Assembly (NCBI RefSeq): GCF_003945595.2
Contig: NW_024105087.1
Coordinates: forward strand, 3,973,001 to 4,037,000
DNA length: 64,000 bases
Source: Pipra filicauda
Taxonomy: Eukaryota; Chordata; Aves; Passeriformes; Pipridae
Direction of reading: 5' to 3'
A program made the position numbers and the translations under genes. A model generated the notes under the pieces. The model searched no databases, was not told the origin of the DNA, and was given only the letters and a program-made list of their open reading frames with translations. Below are positions 38,299 to 50,600 of this stretch, piece by piece (positions within the stretch are counted from its first letter, which is position 1; each line of letters starts with the position of its first letter).

Positions 38299-38672
38299 TT
38301 GTATATTGCATAGAAATTATTTTGTTAAATCACATCAAGTTAAGTTTTCAAATTTTAGAGAGGATGATTTTTTTCAATAAGTTCTAAAGGTAAAAAATGT
38401 GAGGATTAGTATTTGCAAACTAATTGGAGTAGAACCGCTTGGTATTAAATATCTTATTGAACCAAATCTCAAAGTGTCCCACTACCTTAAACATGAACTT
38501 ATATCCACTATATTGTTTTAAGTATTTATATTAAAAAAAAATCAGACAGAATGATCCATGACACAAGAATGTAATTAAATAATTACCTTCTGAGTCTTTT
38601 TAGGAAGTTATACCTCACTGCAATTGTTGATCAGATAACTGGGCAGTAAGTTTTGTTAAGCAGGTTAGCTGA

Positions 38673-38681
38673 TGGGTGGTC
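38673..38681 (+). promoter_or_regulatory. Perfect GLI-binding 9-mer
   Basis: Third exact TGGGTGGTC, about 21 kb 3' of the HHIP stop codon and about 1 kb from the CTCF motif at 37694. It is outside any repeat I recognise. Confidence 0.35.
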
Positions 38682-40428
38682 TTAAGAATATTAATATTAA
38701 AAGATAAAATCAAAGAATAGAAGCAGATAGAATGAAATCAGTTAACCTCCCACACTGTTTAGAGAAGGATTCTGTTTCACTAGACGCTGACTTTTTAAAG
38801 ACCGTGACAGCCTTTGGATATCTCACCAGGCAAATAGTTTGTGGGCATAGATAGGTATGACAGACTTCCACAGATGTTTAGAAAAGCCTTCTGGTTCACC
38901 TGAGGTTTTGTATTAAATTTACTGAGAAGTGTAGTGAGGTGTGCCAGCACAACTGAATAAATAGCTCCAGCTTTTTTCTGTAAGTCATGCAGCTGTGCTC
39001 TGGGGAACCTGCAGAGAGGCTTCTGCAAAGAACAAGGTTTATTTTCTGGTAGAGGGGAGTTGTGCCACAAAATATGCCTGTCAGTGGTGGATGTTCCTAC
39101 CCTGAGTATGATTACAATAATGCAGAGAAGGAAGTAGCTATTGGATAATGCCAGTCCTGGTTTTTTCCAGATCTATTGAGCCCCATTTTAGTGTATGTTT
39201 TTCAAACTTAGAGGTTGCTTTTCAGTGTCTATATTCATAGTCTTCCAGTAACAGAAATGGTGTGATTTCAGAGCTTAGACTAGTCAGCACTGAAAATTAG
39301 GTTCAGATTTGTTGTGCCAGCTTTCCTTTTCTGTAAGATGTAACTGATATTTAATGTATATTTAGAGAATTAATTGGCCCTTTCAAAGTTTTCTGAAACT
39401 TTGGGTAGAAGACGATATAAAGGTACAAATTTTGAGTGTCAATATTTAATTTTAGAACACAAAATTTGGCCGTGAACTTTTAGCCAAGAGCCAAGAAGAA
39501 AGAGAAGAGAGACAGGCTAGTTTTAAAGGCAATGCTGTTAGGGAATATTCATTTCTGGTATTAACAGTAGATTTTATGTGCAGGAGGCAGTATTTACTTG
39601 CTATTAGTTTATCTGAATAAAGCATCTGTACAATAGTTCTAGTAGCTATTGGAGGTAATTAGTTAAATCTTAATTTCTATCTGTAGCTGAGCTTTAGGTT
39701 TCTTGGTCAATGATACTGAAAACACCCTAACATTGAAAAGATTTTAACAGAACTTGTCACATGCTCTTTGCAAGAGATATGGAATTCATAGGGATTTTGT
39801 CTTTTTGCTTCTGGAATCTGGGGCAGCAGTCACTTTTTTAAGTGATGAAGGGTATTTCTGACAGTCTCCAAGACCATCAAGAGCGAATCCTTTTTCCTAC
39901 TACTAGCCTAAATTGTTACAATAATCTGCTGTATTCTGAGTTATTGCCTAATTATTTATTTTTAGATAATTGATGTTAAATACATAATCATTAGGACATG
40001 ATTTTACTGCAGGGGAGGCATAAGGATGGGGAAATACATAATACAGGTGGTAGATTTCGTTCTTCATATGTCAGTGAACTTATGAGAGTAAAACCTGGCT
40101 CAGAATAGCTCTTGCATTTCTTTTATGTGCATAATTTGATAAGTGTCTCAAAAAACATGAATCTTACAGTTTTAAAAATATTTAAAAGAGTCTAAGCTTT
40201 CAAATTCCTGCAGTATCATTTGATAGTGGTTATTGGTAAATGAAGTTATACTAAATCCCTTCTAATAGATAAGAAGATCTATGATCAATTAAAAAAACCT
40301 TGTGTGCAATTAACATGAACTTTATGGGCTTCTGTTATCATTGCATTGGAAATCAAGTTAATATTTGAAGGGTAACCGACCTATATTAGCTTAGAAAATC
40401 CACACTCTATCAAATAAAATAGAAATGG
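38682..40428. other. Intergenic, nothing recognised
   Basis: AT-rich unique-looking DNA. The minus-strand frame 38795-39070 has no recognisable domain. Confidence 0.5.
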
Positions 40429-40675
40429 AATGGAATCATAAAATGTCTTGGGTTGGAAGGAAACTTAAAGTATCATCACCTTTCACTAGCCCAGGTTGCT
40501 CAGAACCCCACCCAACCTGGCCTGGAACTCTTCCAGGGATGAGACATCCACAGCTTCTCTGGGCAACCTGTTCTATTGCCTCACCACCCTCACAGGTAAG
40601 ATTTTTTTCCTATTATCTAACCTAAACCTACTTACTTTCAGTAAGGCTACAACAAGTTTCATTCTTGTGGAAAAA
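40429..40675 (-). repeat. CR1 LINE fragment, 3' end
   Basis: The plus strand reads GGAATCATAAAATGTCTTGG, then GTTGCTCAGAACCCCACCCA and CACAGCTTCTCTGGGCAACC. These are the reverse complement of the CR1 3' UTR and tail. The copy is truncated on its 5' side near 40675. Confidence 0.92.
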
Positions 40676-41515
40676 AATTTCAGTTTAATATTTTTCTGAT
40701 GGAAAATATGAGTATGCATCCTTGAATCTAAAGATTTGTGCATTATTTTCATGCTGGAAGCAAGTTTTTACAGAGCCTGGGATTAAGTAACTAGTTTTCA
40801 AATGGTTTTGGGTCCACCTTTACCTTGAAATGATTGATCACATCATGTTTTGGTCTTTAATAAATGTAGCATTAGTACAGAAAGAGGCCTACAGGGTTCA
40901 GTAGTTTAATGAAGATTGTTGGCTAGGCATCAAGAGAATTTAAATTTCATTCTTAGTCTTAAAAATGTGATAAATCTGGTTATTGCTAAAAAAAAAAAAG
41001 AAAAAAAGGTCAAAGTATTGTGGATATTGTGTCAGTTTTGGAGTACTTTTGTTTCACAATTATTGCTTTCTTAAATATTTATCTAACAAGAAATATTTCT
41101 TTCTTGGCCAAATGCCTTTTCTGTAATAGAAAACACTCTGGTGAAAGGCTGAGATAGCTCTGTATAAAGTGTTGGCATCTGAGTGGTACACCTCTAACAA
41201 CAGCAAGAACTTTTGTTCTTAAATTTTCTTACAAGGCAGGAATTGATCCAGAATTGATGTAATGTTAACTTAGGGCAAGAATGCAATGTTAACTGAGGAA
41301 ATTGCAACATACCTTGACCATTGCTAAATTAATTCTTCTTGTGGGATATTTAATTTGATGTACATCACCTTTTTGTCTATTTGTGAATGAGTTCAAAATA
41401 ATTCTGAAGATTTAAGATATGCTCCAACTTAGTGGTTGGAGTGAGTAATTTAATTTTTTTATGTGTTTAATTCAACTAGTGTAGTTAATAAGAGATATGT
41501 AGTTAAATTAAATAC
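40676..41515. other. Intergenic, A-rich run only
   Basis: Nothing gene-like is visible. An interrupted A-run (about 40988-41008) is the only repeat noted. Confidence 0.5.
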
Positions 41516-41914
41516 AAGAGTTGGAGCTATTCAGTCTGGAGAAGAGAAGGCTCCAGGGAGACCTGGGAGTACCTTCTCTGAAGGGTGGTATCCTAAAGGG
41601 GCTACGAGAGAGCTGAAGAAGGACTTTTCACCAGGGCATGTAGTGATGGGACAAGGGGGAAATGGCTTCGAACTGAAAGAGGGCAGCTTTAGATTAGATA
41701 ACAGGAAGAAATAATTTACTGTAAGGGACTGAGGCACTGGAACAGGCTGCCCAGGGAATCCGTGGGTGCCCCATCCCTGAAAGTGTTCAAGGCCAGGTTG
41801 GATGGAGATCTGAGCAACCTGGTCTAGTGGAAGGGGTCCCTGCCCATGGGCAGGGGATTGTAGCTAGAAGATCTCTAAGGTCCATTCCAACCACTTAACA
41901 TTCTATGATTCCAT
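41516..41914 (+). repeat. CR1 LINE fragment, 3' end
   Basis: Starts at AGAGTTGGAGCTATTCAGTC and contains GGCACTGGAACAGGCTGCCC and GGCCAGGTTGGATGGAGATC. It ends with ACATTCTATGATTCCATG, a near-canonical octamer tail. It is a 5'-truncated CR1 of a subfamily different from those at 3708 and 19048. The 83-codon plus-strand frame within it is not a gene. Confidence 0.95.
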
Positions 41915-41983
41915 GTCTGAAACATAATCCACAGTATATGGGGTTTGTGGGTTTAGCTGGGTTTGGTTTGGCTTGGGGTTGTT

Positions 41984-42023
41984 TTCTTCCAACCCAAACC
42001 ATAATCATTCTATGATTCTGTGA
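41984..42023 (+). repeat. Isolated second CR1 tail
   Basis: TTCTTCCAACCCAAACCATA leads into ATTCTATGATTCTGTGAT. That is a complete CR1 terminal sequence with no body, about 70 bp after the end of the previous CR1 and in the same orientation. A GTTTGG/GGGTTT-rich linker separates them. Confidence 0.85.
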
Positions 42024-44036
42024 TAATCAACCAACAAATAACTCCAGTACTTATTTGATATCATATTCAAATTTAGCTTGATAGATAACATGGCCAAAAG
42101 AGAAATTTTTAATCTAATGCATGAATACAATTCTAAAATTCTGGTTTCTTGTTAAATACATGATTCTCTTTCTAGGTGTGTTCATCAGGATCTGCTTTAT
42201 CATTTCTGCAAGTAAAATGCCAGAATAGCTGCAAAAATAATTGAAAGTCCTGAGCATAAATACAGTAAATCCATTACAAATTTAAGTTCTTAGGTATAAC
42301 ATTCTTCTGCAGATTAATTCCAGTATATTCATATCTATTTACTGATGTAATTTCTCTTCTAAAGACGGCATTCAGTGACTGGGGCCATGCATGGTAGGAT
42401 AGAAGCAGTTGAGACAGGAAGGCATATAATTGACACAGGAGAGTCATCTTTTACTAAGATTTGGATTCTGATATGAAGGAGTAAATAGTCTTATCCAAAG
42501 ACCTGGACAGCTCTGTGCAAACTGGACCCACAACTGCTACTGCAACACAGTCGTGCACAAAGTGGCTTCAAGCAATACATAGTTTGACACAGAGGTGGAA
42601 ATGCCAGAGCCAGTGCCCCTGACTGCTGTTCTGCTCCTGGGGCTATCCAGTGCCACATCCAGCAGTGACATCAGTAAAAATGTCTGGGGAGAGATAGGGA
42701 CTAAAAAGTAATTGAACTTATCATATTCACAAAGAATTCACAGCAATGAAATATAAGGAAGACTGTTATTGTTCATATTTGTAACTTTTTCTTCAGGGTT
42801 CATTATCCTATCAACTCTTCTTTCTTTATAATCTTTCCTGCCATTTCACTTTTCTTTTTTCAGACCCTCAATCTTTTCTGATCTGTCTGTTTCCAATACC
42901 ACAATCTTTTTACTATTTTTTCGTGTTTGGTTTTTTTCACTTTGTCCATGGATGAGGAGCTCAGGAATAGCTAACAGAAATCTCCTCTGAAATAAACAGG
43001 AGAGAACGTAATATAATAATAATAACAACAATCACAAAAAATAGAATGACAATTTAAAAAGTGGAGCATTCTCCTTATAACTTTTCCATGGTCAGAAGAA
43101 AATTCAAGGGCTAGTCTTGCTCTGCATTCTTTCCTAGAAATTTCAGAAGGTAGTACAAATGTTGCCTAAGTTCTTGTTTTTCTGAGAAGATCTGTCTTTT
43201 TTTCCCAGGGTATATGTAGTAGGAGCTATCTTTGTACTCAAAATTTATCTTTTGTAGCTGGATAAAATTGATAAATCAAGTAATCTGTGAAAATCATAAC
43301 CAGAGAGCAAAGCTACTTAATGGCCATAACTTGTTTTAGGATGTGAACTTCAGTGTTTTGTGGATAAAAAATGCTAAATCCCAGAGTTTGTAAAAACTTA
43401 TTTTCACATTTTATTTCCATATTTGAAAAATGTCTGTTTGGTTTTGAACTTGGGAATATGAGTTTCATTCTCAAAATCTCTTCTGTTAGTGTGGCGGGGA
43501 TGAGTTTCAAAGTCTTAATTTTACTCAATACATATTCCATGTGCACTATTAATGAAGTAAAATTGGGCAAATAACATTTATCAATTTACTTTGAGATTTG
43601 ATTTAATGATGTGCAAATGTTGAGCTTTTCCTTATATTTACTCTCTTCTGATTTTGCCCTTTTTTGTGTTGAAATGATACAATTATTCATTAAAAAAAAA
43701 AAAAGAGTAAATAGTCACAACCAACTTAAAGCCTTGTTTTGATTAAGATATAATGTGTGTGTAAATTGTAGCACTTGTTTCCTGTGTTCCCAGCCTGACG
43801 TGGCTTTCTTCACTGGTCGAGACTCCAGCATTGCAAATGCTCCTTTTTTTATGCATAAAAATGTACCTCCAGCCCATCAAACCATTTCCTTGGGAAGTTG
43901 TGGTTCATGACAGCATGAGCAAGTTAGTGTTCTAACCTGGAAATGAAAGGAAAGCAGAAGCTGAGCCGTTTGAGAAACATTGGCACGGCAAGGGATTACC
44001 CTGTCTCCTTTTCCCCAAACCACATTTTTCTGGAAT
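42024..44036. other. Intergenic, nothing firm
   Basis: No exon is visible. There is an AAT/AAC microsatellite at about 43013-43030 and an A-run at 43690-43703. The part next to 44037 could hold the more decayed upstream end of the Ty3/Gypsy fragment, but I could not recognise motifs there. Confidence 0.45.
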
Positions 44037-44845
44037 TACGCTTCCAGTGAGAGTCCCCACCCAGGCAGTCCTGCTCCCAGATGAGGTAAAGGAAGCCACC
44101 ATCAAGCTGAGCTGGGAGCTGTATTAAGCTTCTCTGAGCTGGAAGCCTCTCTTCATTACATCACACCTGGCCATATTTCAGAGATTAATGAGCAGCATCT
44201 TGTCAGGTTTAATATATCGCAGGGCTTTAGTTTACATTGACGATGTAATCATAAATTCCCTGAGCTGTGAACTACACCTTAAGGACTCGCATGGAGTTCT
44301 AAGAAGGCAAGGAAAAGAAATGACTGTAAACTACAGAGTGTGCCAGTTTTGAGAAAAACCTGCAGATTTTCTAGGACATTAGGTTTCAAAAGAAGGATTA
44401 CACACAGACTAAACAGAGTAGAAGTCATAAAAATTTAAAGACATCACAAAAATAAGATCCTTTTTCGGTATGACAGAATACTAAAGGAAATTTATACTGA
44501 ATTATGCCACCCAAGCAGACCCATTAATTAACGTAATGAGAAAATATGTTCCATTTCCATGGACCCAAGCGTGTCAGGAAGCATTTGACACTTTAAAAAG
44601 GGGGAGAGGTGCACTTCAGTGCTCTTGAAATTCTCAGGTTTTAGCTTATCTATTCACATTCATGTTTGGGCTGCTGAGGCATTCGGATATGTACTAATCA
44701 AGAGAGAGAAAGAAAAAATTACTGTAAGCGACTGATATGTCTAAAAAAATGTAAACACATTTGTGCTGTATAACTTTTAAAGTTCTCTCTTGTATCTTAA
44801 ACACTGGAGAGATTATCATATAATATCATGTCGTAAGAAATCATG
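44037..44845 (+). pseudogene. Decayed Ty3/Gypsy reverse transcriptase-RNase H
   Basis: Relic of an LTR-retrotransposon pol gene. Motifs appear in the right order: a PLPR-like start near 44053 followed by LLPDEVKEATIKL; KPLFIT (44143-44160); FQRLMSSILSGL (44176-44211); the catalytic box ALVYIDDVI (44224-44250); FLGH, stop, VSKEG (44368-44397); IRSFFGMTEY (44452-44481); PFPWTQACQEAFDTLKK (from about 44551); then, after a frameshift, AFGYVLIKRE and an LNTGE/DYH stretch from the RNase H domain. The wording FLGHxVS, RSFFG and W..xCQxAFxxLK is typical of Ty3/Gypsy and not of avian retroviruses. The frame 44053-44598 is colinear but broken by at least seven in-frame stops, and about 14 codons are missing before FQRLM. 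No integrase, gag or LTR was recognised. It cannot be functional. The class is near certain; the lineage is open. Confidence 0.88.
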
Positions 44846-47108
44846 AGTGAAAAGAAGCTTTTTATTCTCAAGATCTGATTCGGAACATATTATACATGTG
44901 AAACTTTAAAATCCATAGGCAGATGCTCTCTGTTCAGTCCAATGACTTATGCTTCTAAAGCTGGCAAGTAGAGCACTTTACAGGATCAGGAAATAAAAGC
45001 CAGACTTTCAAGGTTGTTCAGACACCAATTTTCTGTGCAAAGGATTTTAAAAATCAGGTTCTAATTCCTTCTCTCAGAGTTTTATTCCATTCCTGTTATT
45101 AAAATATTACCCTGCATATTGCTTGGAAATTCTTATGGCCATTCTTTGATAGGAGCAAACAGAAATAATTACTTTTAGCCTTAATTTTTTTAGGATGCAA
45201 ACTCCCCCTGGTACGTGTTCTTTCATTTCCTGTCTGTCATGATCAGATGGCAAGTTGATCTTAAGAATGGGACATTGTAGGTAGCATCTTCTGCCATGTG
45301 TTATGTCATTTTTTAGTCTGAATAGCAATTTCCAGATGTTTTCATCCCTATTGATTTGAAGCATTTTTTGTAAGTGGGACTACCCCCTGCAGATATATTC
45401 TTAGATTTACTATGTTGATCCATCTATATTCAAGTGAGGCATCACCATGGTACATTTTAATAAATGTATATTTGGTATATATATAGCTGATGCATAAGGA
45501 TTTTCTAGTTTTCAGATAAGTACAATTTTTATGCATGCAAAATTTTAACAGTTAATTACACTTCTGCACATAAGTCTGCACATCTCATACAGCTCAGTCA
45601 ATTCTTTGATTTTTTTTGGATTAAACTTTGTTTCTTTTCACCTGGTGGCAGGAAATGGGCCTGCAGACCACTTCTCTCTTTTGTGCTAAGCAGTTTACAT
45701 ACTGTGCTGTGGCTAAAATAATGCTTGAAATAATTTGGTCGCTGAGAAGCACCAGAAAGAAGGCCAAACTTCATGCTTTTACAGCCACATAAAAAGCAGG
45801 AGGTAAGTAATATTAGCTAACCTATCTGTGTGGTTGAAATGCAAGGTAGCAGTTGTTTTATAATAGTAGGAAATATAGGATAATTGTTAAGGCAGAAAAT
45901 GCAGGAGAGTTTTATGTTTAATTATAATTGGTGAAAATATTTTACATAGGCAAAATCCAGTTTATTTACTCCAAACATTATTCTCTATTGCGCTGTCATT
46001 TTATAGGAGTGCTAATCACTACCCTGATTATGTTAATCTCAACATTTGCAACCCAGAGAATATTAGTTTGTTTAAAATCTTTTGTCTCTTACAGTTATTG
46101 TGGAAAGTTTGCCAGCATTGCCTATATCTGAGGAGAAACTTACTGAGGAAATTGTGCTAATAATTCCATTACAAATAATTGATAGAAAGCTCTTTCTCAG
46201 CAGGTAGCTTTCAAAATAGGCAGAGGAAGGAATCTGATTTTCTTGGGTTTATTCCTTATAAAAGGGTTAGGGATTAATTGTTAATTACTCCCTGTTAATT
46301 TGAGTGATCGTTTTCTGACCTGTTGAAGGTTCTGCTGAACTGAGTAACAATCTTAAAGATGAGTCTCCTGCCGTGTCTGTGCTGCAGTTGATAGTGACTG
46401 CAGCACACAGCATAAATTTCTGAATGAGGTGTCAGTAAGCACTTTCGGGTACTGGTTGCAGTTCAAATAGTCATGCAGAGCTTCACAGGCTTCCTGAGGC
46501 CACCACTAGCCTACTGCTCATACTCGAGCTGACTCAAAGCTGTCTCCCAGGTCTCGGTACAACTCAGTGGTTGCTAAAAACTTCAGCAAAGACGTCTTCA
46601 CTTTCGTTTCCTTTTATAAGATAGAGAACACTTCAGCACTTTATTTTACCTGTTCAAAAGAAGCATGAAAGGATTCATTTAATCTTGCGGGTTTTTAGTG
46701 TCTCAGTGTCATAATTTGACAAACCTTTTGTTTTGAGCTTTTTGTAGGTATATTCATTTGTCAGGGATCTGAAGCTCAAAACTCACAGTAATATACACAC
46801 GCTGCACTGAAGCCCATTGCCGTCTGAACTTGCCTTCCTAGGAGACTCTGTTAAACTTCATCAGATTTTAATTGCTCTGTGGGTTGGTATTCTGGCACCA
46901 CTGAAAGCACAGCCATAGCTCCTATGGACATCAACAAATCTGGATCTACGCTGTGATTTTTTTTTCTTTCTTTTGCAGGTGGATTTTGAAAGCCAAAAAC
47001 TTTTAGCTCTCAGGTGGTAATTTTTATGTTGGGGCTGTTTTCTTAGTGGTTCGTGTGGTAGCTTTTGCTTTTTCTTTGCCATTTTTCAGTCTTCTCTTCT
47101 TTGTAAAT
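44846..47108. other. Intergenic, no gene recognised
   Basis: I looked for integrase motifs continuing from the Ty3/Gypsy fragment and found none. Frames at 45107-45364 and 46861-47082 (minus) have no recognisable domain. A possible regulatory stretch is listed separately at 46140-46330. Confidence 0.5.
46140..46330. promoter_or_regulatory. Candidate conserved non-coding element
   Basis: Dense homeodomain-type cores (GCTAATAATTCC, ACAAATAATTGATAG, GATTAATTGTTAATTACTC, GTTAATTTGAG) lie in repeat-free DNA. Texture only; conservation has to be tested. Confidence 0.22.
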
Positions 47109-47600
47109 CACATAATAGCTTTGGTTGGAAGAGACCTTTAAGGATCATCTAGTCCAACCCCCATTCAATGAGCAGAGAAATCTTCAGCTAGATCAGGTTG
47201 CTCAGAGCCCTGTCCAGTCTGACCTTGAATGTTTCCAGGGATGCCAACTTCTCCAGACAACCTGTGCCGGTGTTTCACCACCCTCTTTGTAAAAATACTT
47301 CTTCCTTATATCTCTTCTAAATTGACTCTCCTTCAGTTAAAAACCATTACCCCTTGTCCTATAGCAACAGGCCCTGCTAAACAGTTTGTTCCCATCTTTC
47401 TTTGAGAACTTTCCCTTCAAGTTCTCAAAGGCTGCAGAAAGGTCTCCCTGGAGCCTTCTTTTCTCCAGCAACTCCAACTCTCTCAGCCTTTCCTCATAGG
47501 AGAGGTGCTCCAGCCCTCTAATAGTGTTTGTGACCCTCCTCTAGACTTGCTCAGATCCATGTCTTTCCTCTGCTGGGGACCCCAGAGCTGGATGCAGTAT
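47109..47600 (-). repeat. CR1 LINE fragment, 3' half
   Basis: The longest minus-strand CR1 in the window. The plus strand starts CACATAATAGCTTTGGTTGG and contains GTCCAACCCCCATTCAATGA, CCCCTTGTCCTATAGCAACA and GGAGCCTTCTTTTCTCCAGC. It ends near CCCAGAGCTGGATGCAGTAT. This covers the whole 3' UTR and stops before the RT ORF. It is an ordinary 5'-truncated copy. Confidence 0.96.
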
Positions 47601-50600
47601 AACTATTTGTGAAATAGTAATAATCAAAAAAATCCCTGACTATTCCCGATGAACAAACACTTTGGGTTTTGTCTTTAAATTCTTACAAAACATCTTGATA
47701 TTTCAGATATATATATGGCTCTGTCACAGTGAATTAAGTGAAGAAATGTGGAAGAGGCAGGATTCCCACTGCTGCCTGTTGCAAACAGACCATTTAGAGG
47801 CAGAAAAAGGAGTTGACTCACCTGAAAGGAGGAAGAACGGGAGCATTTGGTCCTGATTCCTCAAGTGTGTATATATAAATTGGTAAGCAGGGATAATTTA
47901 GTGGGCTGATTTACACTTTCAAATGAGCTTTCTAGGCCAGAAGATTCTGACTCCATTCTTCTCTCTCTTCTTTTGATCTACCATTTTTTGTCATTTCTGG
48001 CTTCACTGTAGCTTGGATTCAACCAGAAAGACGGCAGTCAAAGCAATTTCTTGGGAAGTAACCAGAAGTTAGATCCACCTCTTTCTGAATTGTAGTGGTG
48101 TTCTTATCACTAAACTGGCACCACCACCCATGAAGTTAATTGAGGTGCTGACTATGACTAACTTTTCAGGATTCTCTAAGGTCTCAAGCAAGCTTTGGCA
48201 GTTGTATGTCTTATCCTGCATTGCTTTTAGGAGATAATTATCTACCTCCATATTGTTCAGGTACGTCTGAGGATGTATGCCAGCCAGAAGAACTTTTAGC
48301 CATATTAAAAGAAACACAGTGAGTTCAGGTGCCAGCAGATTTAAGTACTACTGGAAACTGGGTAGATGGAATTAATGGAAATTTGGGACTCGGAAGGATT
48401 TACAGGCCTGGAAAACACTTTGAATAGATATCAACAGCATGTAGCTTAAAACCTGCTATCTTCCTGGGGGGAAAAGTGGTCCTAAACACAAACACAACAA
48501 AAGAAAACAATCCTGTCTAATTTGTGTATGACAGACTTGAAGATATTGAGAGTGTTCCACCTGGGGTAATTTCGGGTGAATGTGCAGTCTCAGCAGTCAC
48601 TGCTGCCTGAGTATTATGTGATGGGTTTCATCTCCAGGCTAGTAGAAGATGTGAAGAATTTTCAAGGCAGTAAGCTTAGAAAATATTAAAATGCAGTTTA
48701 TCTGCATTCTGAAAATCTGATAATTCTGTAGACGTTCCATCAGGAACAAAAAGCTGTAATTATAAATGCAAAGTAAATACGATTCTAGTAATTCAGAGGG
48801 GCCCCTTAGACCCAAATTCATTTTACTACTAAGGTATTTAAATAAGAAAACCCAGAAAATGCCAGACTACTGTATTCTTTGGAATAATTTTAATAAGCTA
48901 CCACGGTGATTTACCATGTTGCATCCTGTTGCGTCCTTTAATAGTTGCATCCTGTTCCCTATATTGAAGTCTGTGCAACTCAGTGACTTCACTATAATTT
49001 TTTTCTTGCAGAACCATCTTTAAAACTACCTAAGCTCTTGCTTACCTTTTCACCACTTGTTTGCATCGATCTAGAACAAACAGCTTTGAGCAAGTGCAGA
49101 AATGATGCATGAGGTATTATGCATGTGTGTGTGGCTGCAGGTTTCTGTTACAGATATAATAAGCAAGAGGTATATGCAGAGAGCACAGTTATACATCTTG
49201 GAAACCTCAGGGTTAGGCTGACATAAGTGCCTTCTGATGGCTTGCTAGGTAAGATCTAGCACGAGGCTCTCTAGGGATGAATTTCTTAAAAAAATAGAAG
49301 TGGGTTTGACCACATTTATTTGATATTACATTCATAGGTGTAAAATAGCAGTTTATAGTTTCACTTGTCCATTTCCCTTGCTCTGGAACTGCCTCCATGA
49401 TCAAGAAATTCAATAGCTATTAAAAGCTGCAGCTGTACTAACAGTCTTATGCTTTATAGGAGGCATTTTGCAGCTATTACTGTAGAACAGGCGTTCTGTG
49501 CCAGTACAGATGTTACGTCCACCTTTCTCATAAGCACTTTATCTGCACCATGGGCATTGCATTTCTAATGTTTGCTTGAAATTGCTAAACGTGCTCCGTA
49601 GCTGTAATTTATTTGGGCTGGTGTAGTTTAAAGACCTGAAAGCTGTATCTGCACCTGTTCTATTCATCCGACCAGGAAAGCACAAATTCCACTGCCTGGG
49701 AGCTTGTAGAGTTTGGATCTCTTCTTATAAACCTCCTGAACTAAATGCAACCACTTGATTCACGTGTATGTCCTCCTTCCCTGAAGTGGAAGTAGCTTGC
49801 ATATGTATTGCAGAATTTCAATTTTCTGATACTGAAAGGGGAACGTACCACTTGATCTAGTGGAGGATGGGCATACAACTCCTACATTCCATCCCTCAGC
49901 CAGTCCTTCTCTGAGTAATGGAATGTACGTAGTGAAAGATGAAACATGTGGAAGTTGCTCCAGTGTGTCCAACTGGAGACAACTCCACTAGTATGATGAC
50001 ACTGGTTTCATTGTGGAGCGATGTGACAGACACTTCTGAGTGAGATGTATTTAAAGTGATACAAAATGAGTGAGAGGGCAAAGCAACTACTTAACCTGTT
50101 TCACCTCCTGACAACACCAACATCAGTGATTTGTACTAATGTAAGGTAAGCGACGGTTGGAAGACGACTGAAATATTGACAATATCTGAAATTTTCAATA
50201 CTGAACATTGAACCAGTATAAGAGCCCTTCATTCAACTGGTTTAGCCCAAAATTTTGGAAATCAGACAAAATGCAGGAGTAGTCCTAGCTTTGAAAGACA
50301 AAAAAATAAACAAAAAAAAAGAACTTAAAAACCCCCAGAAACCACCCTAAACCAAGCAAACAAGAAAGCCACTGTTTAGTGAGGTTTTCCAAACCAAAGC
50401 TATGTCCCACTTTGCCCAGAGATGTATGTCATCCGTAGACATGTCATCAAATATGACTCAAACCAACCCTTCCCCCAAAATAAATAAATGCAACCACATA
50501 GACCGAAGTGATTCTTTGGCATTTTAAAGATTCTACCCTACTTACTTGTGGTGCATTTTTAATTTAGAGTTAAACCAGGGGCTGATCCCTTACTTAGTGT

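Noticed and set aside
44037..44845. Endogenous retrovirus or hepadnavirus RT as the source of the YIDD box
   Set aside because: The surrounding motifs (FLGHxVS, RSFFG, W..xCQxAFxxLK after the YIDD box) are those of Ty3/Gypsy elements, not of retroviral or hepadnaviral polymerases.
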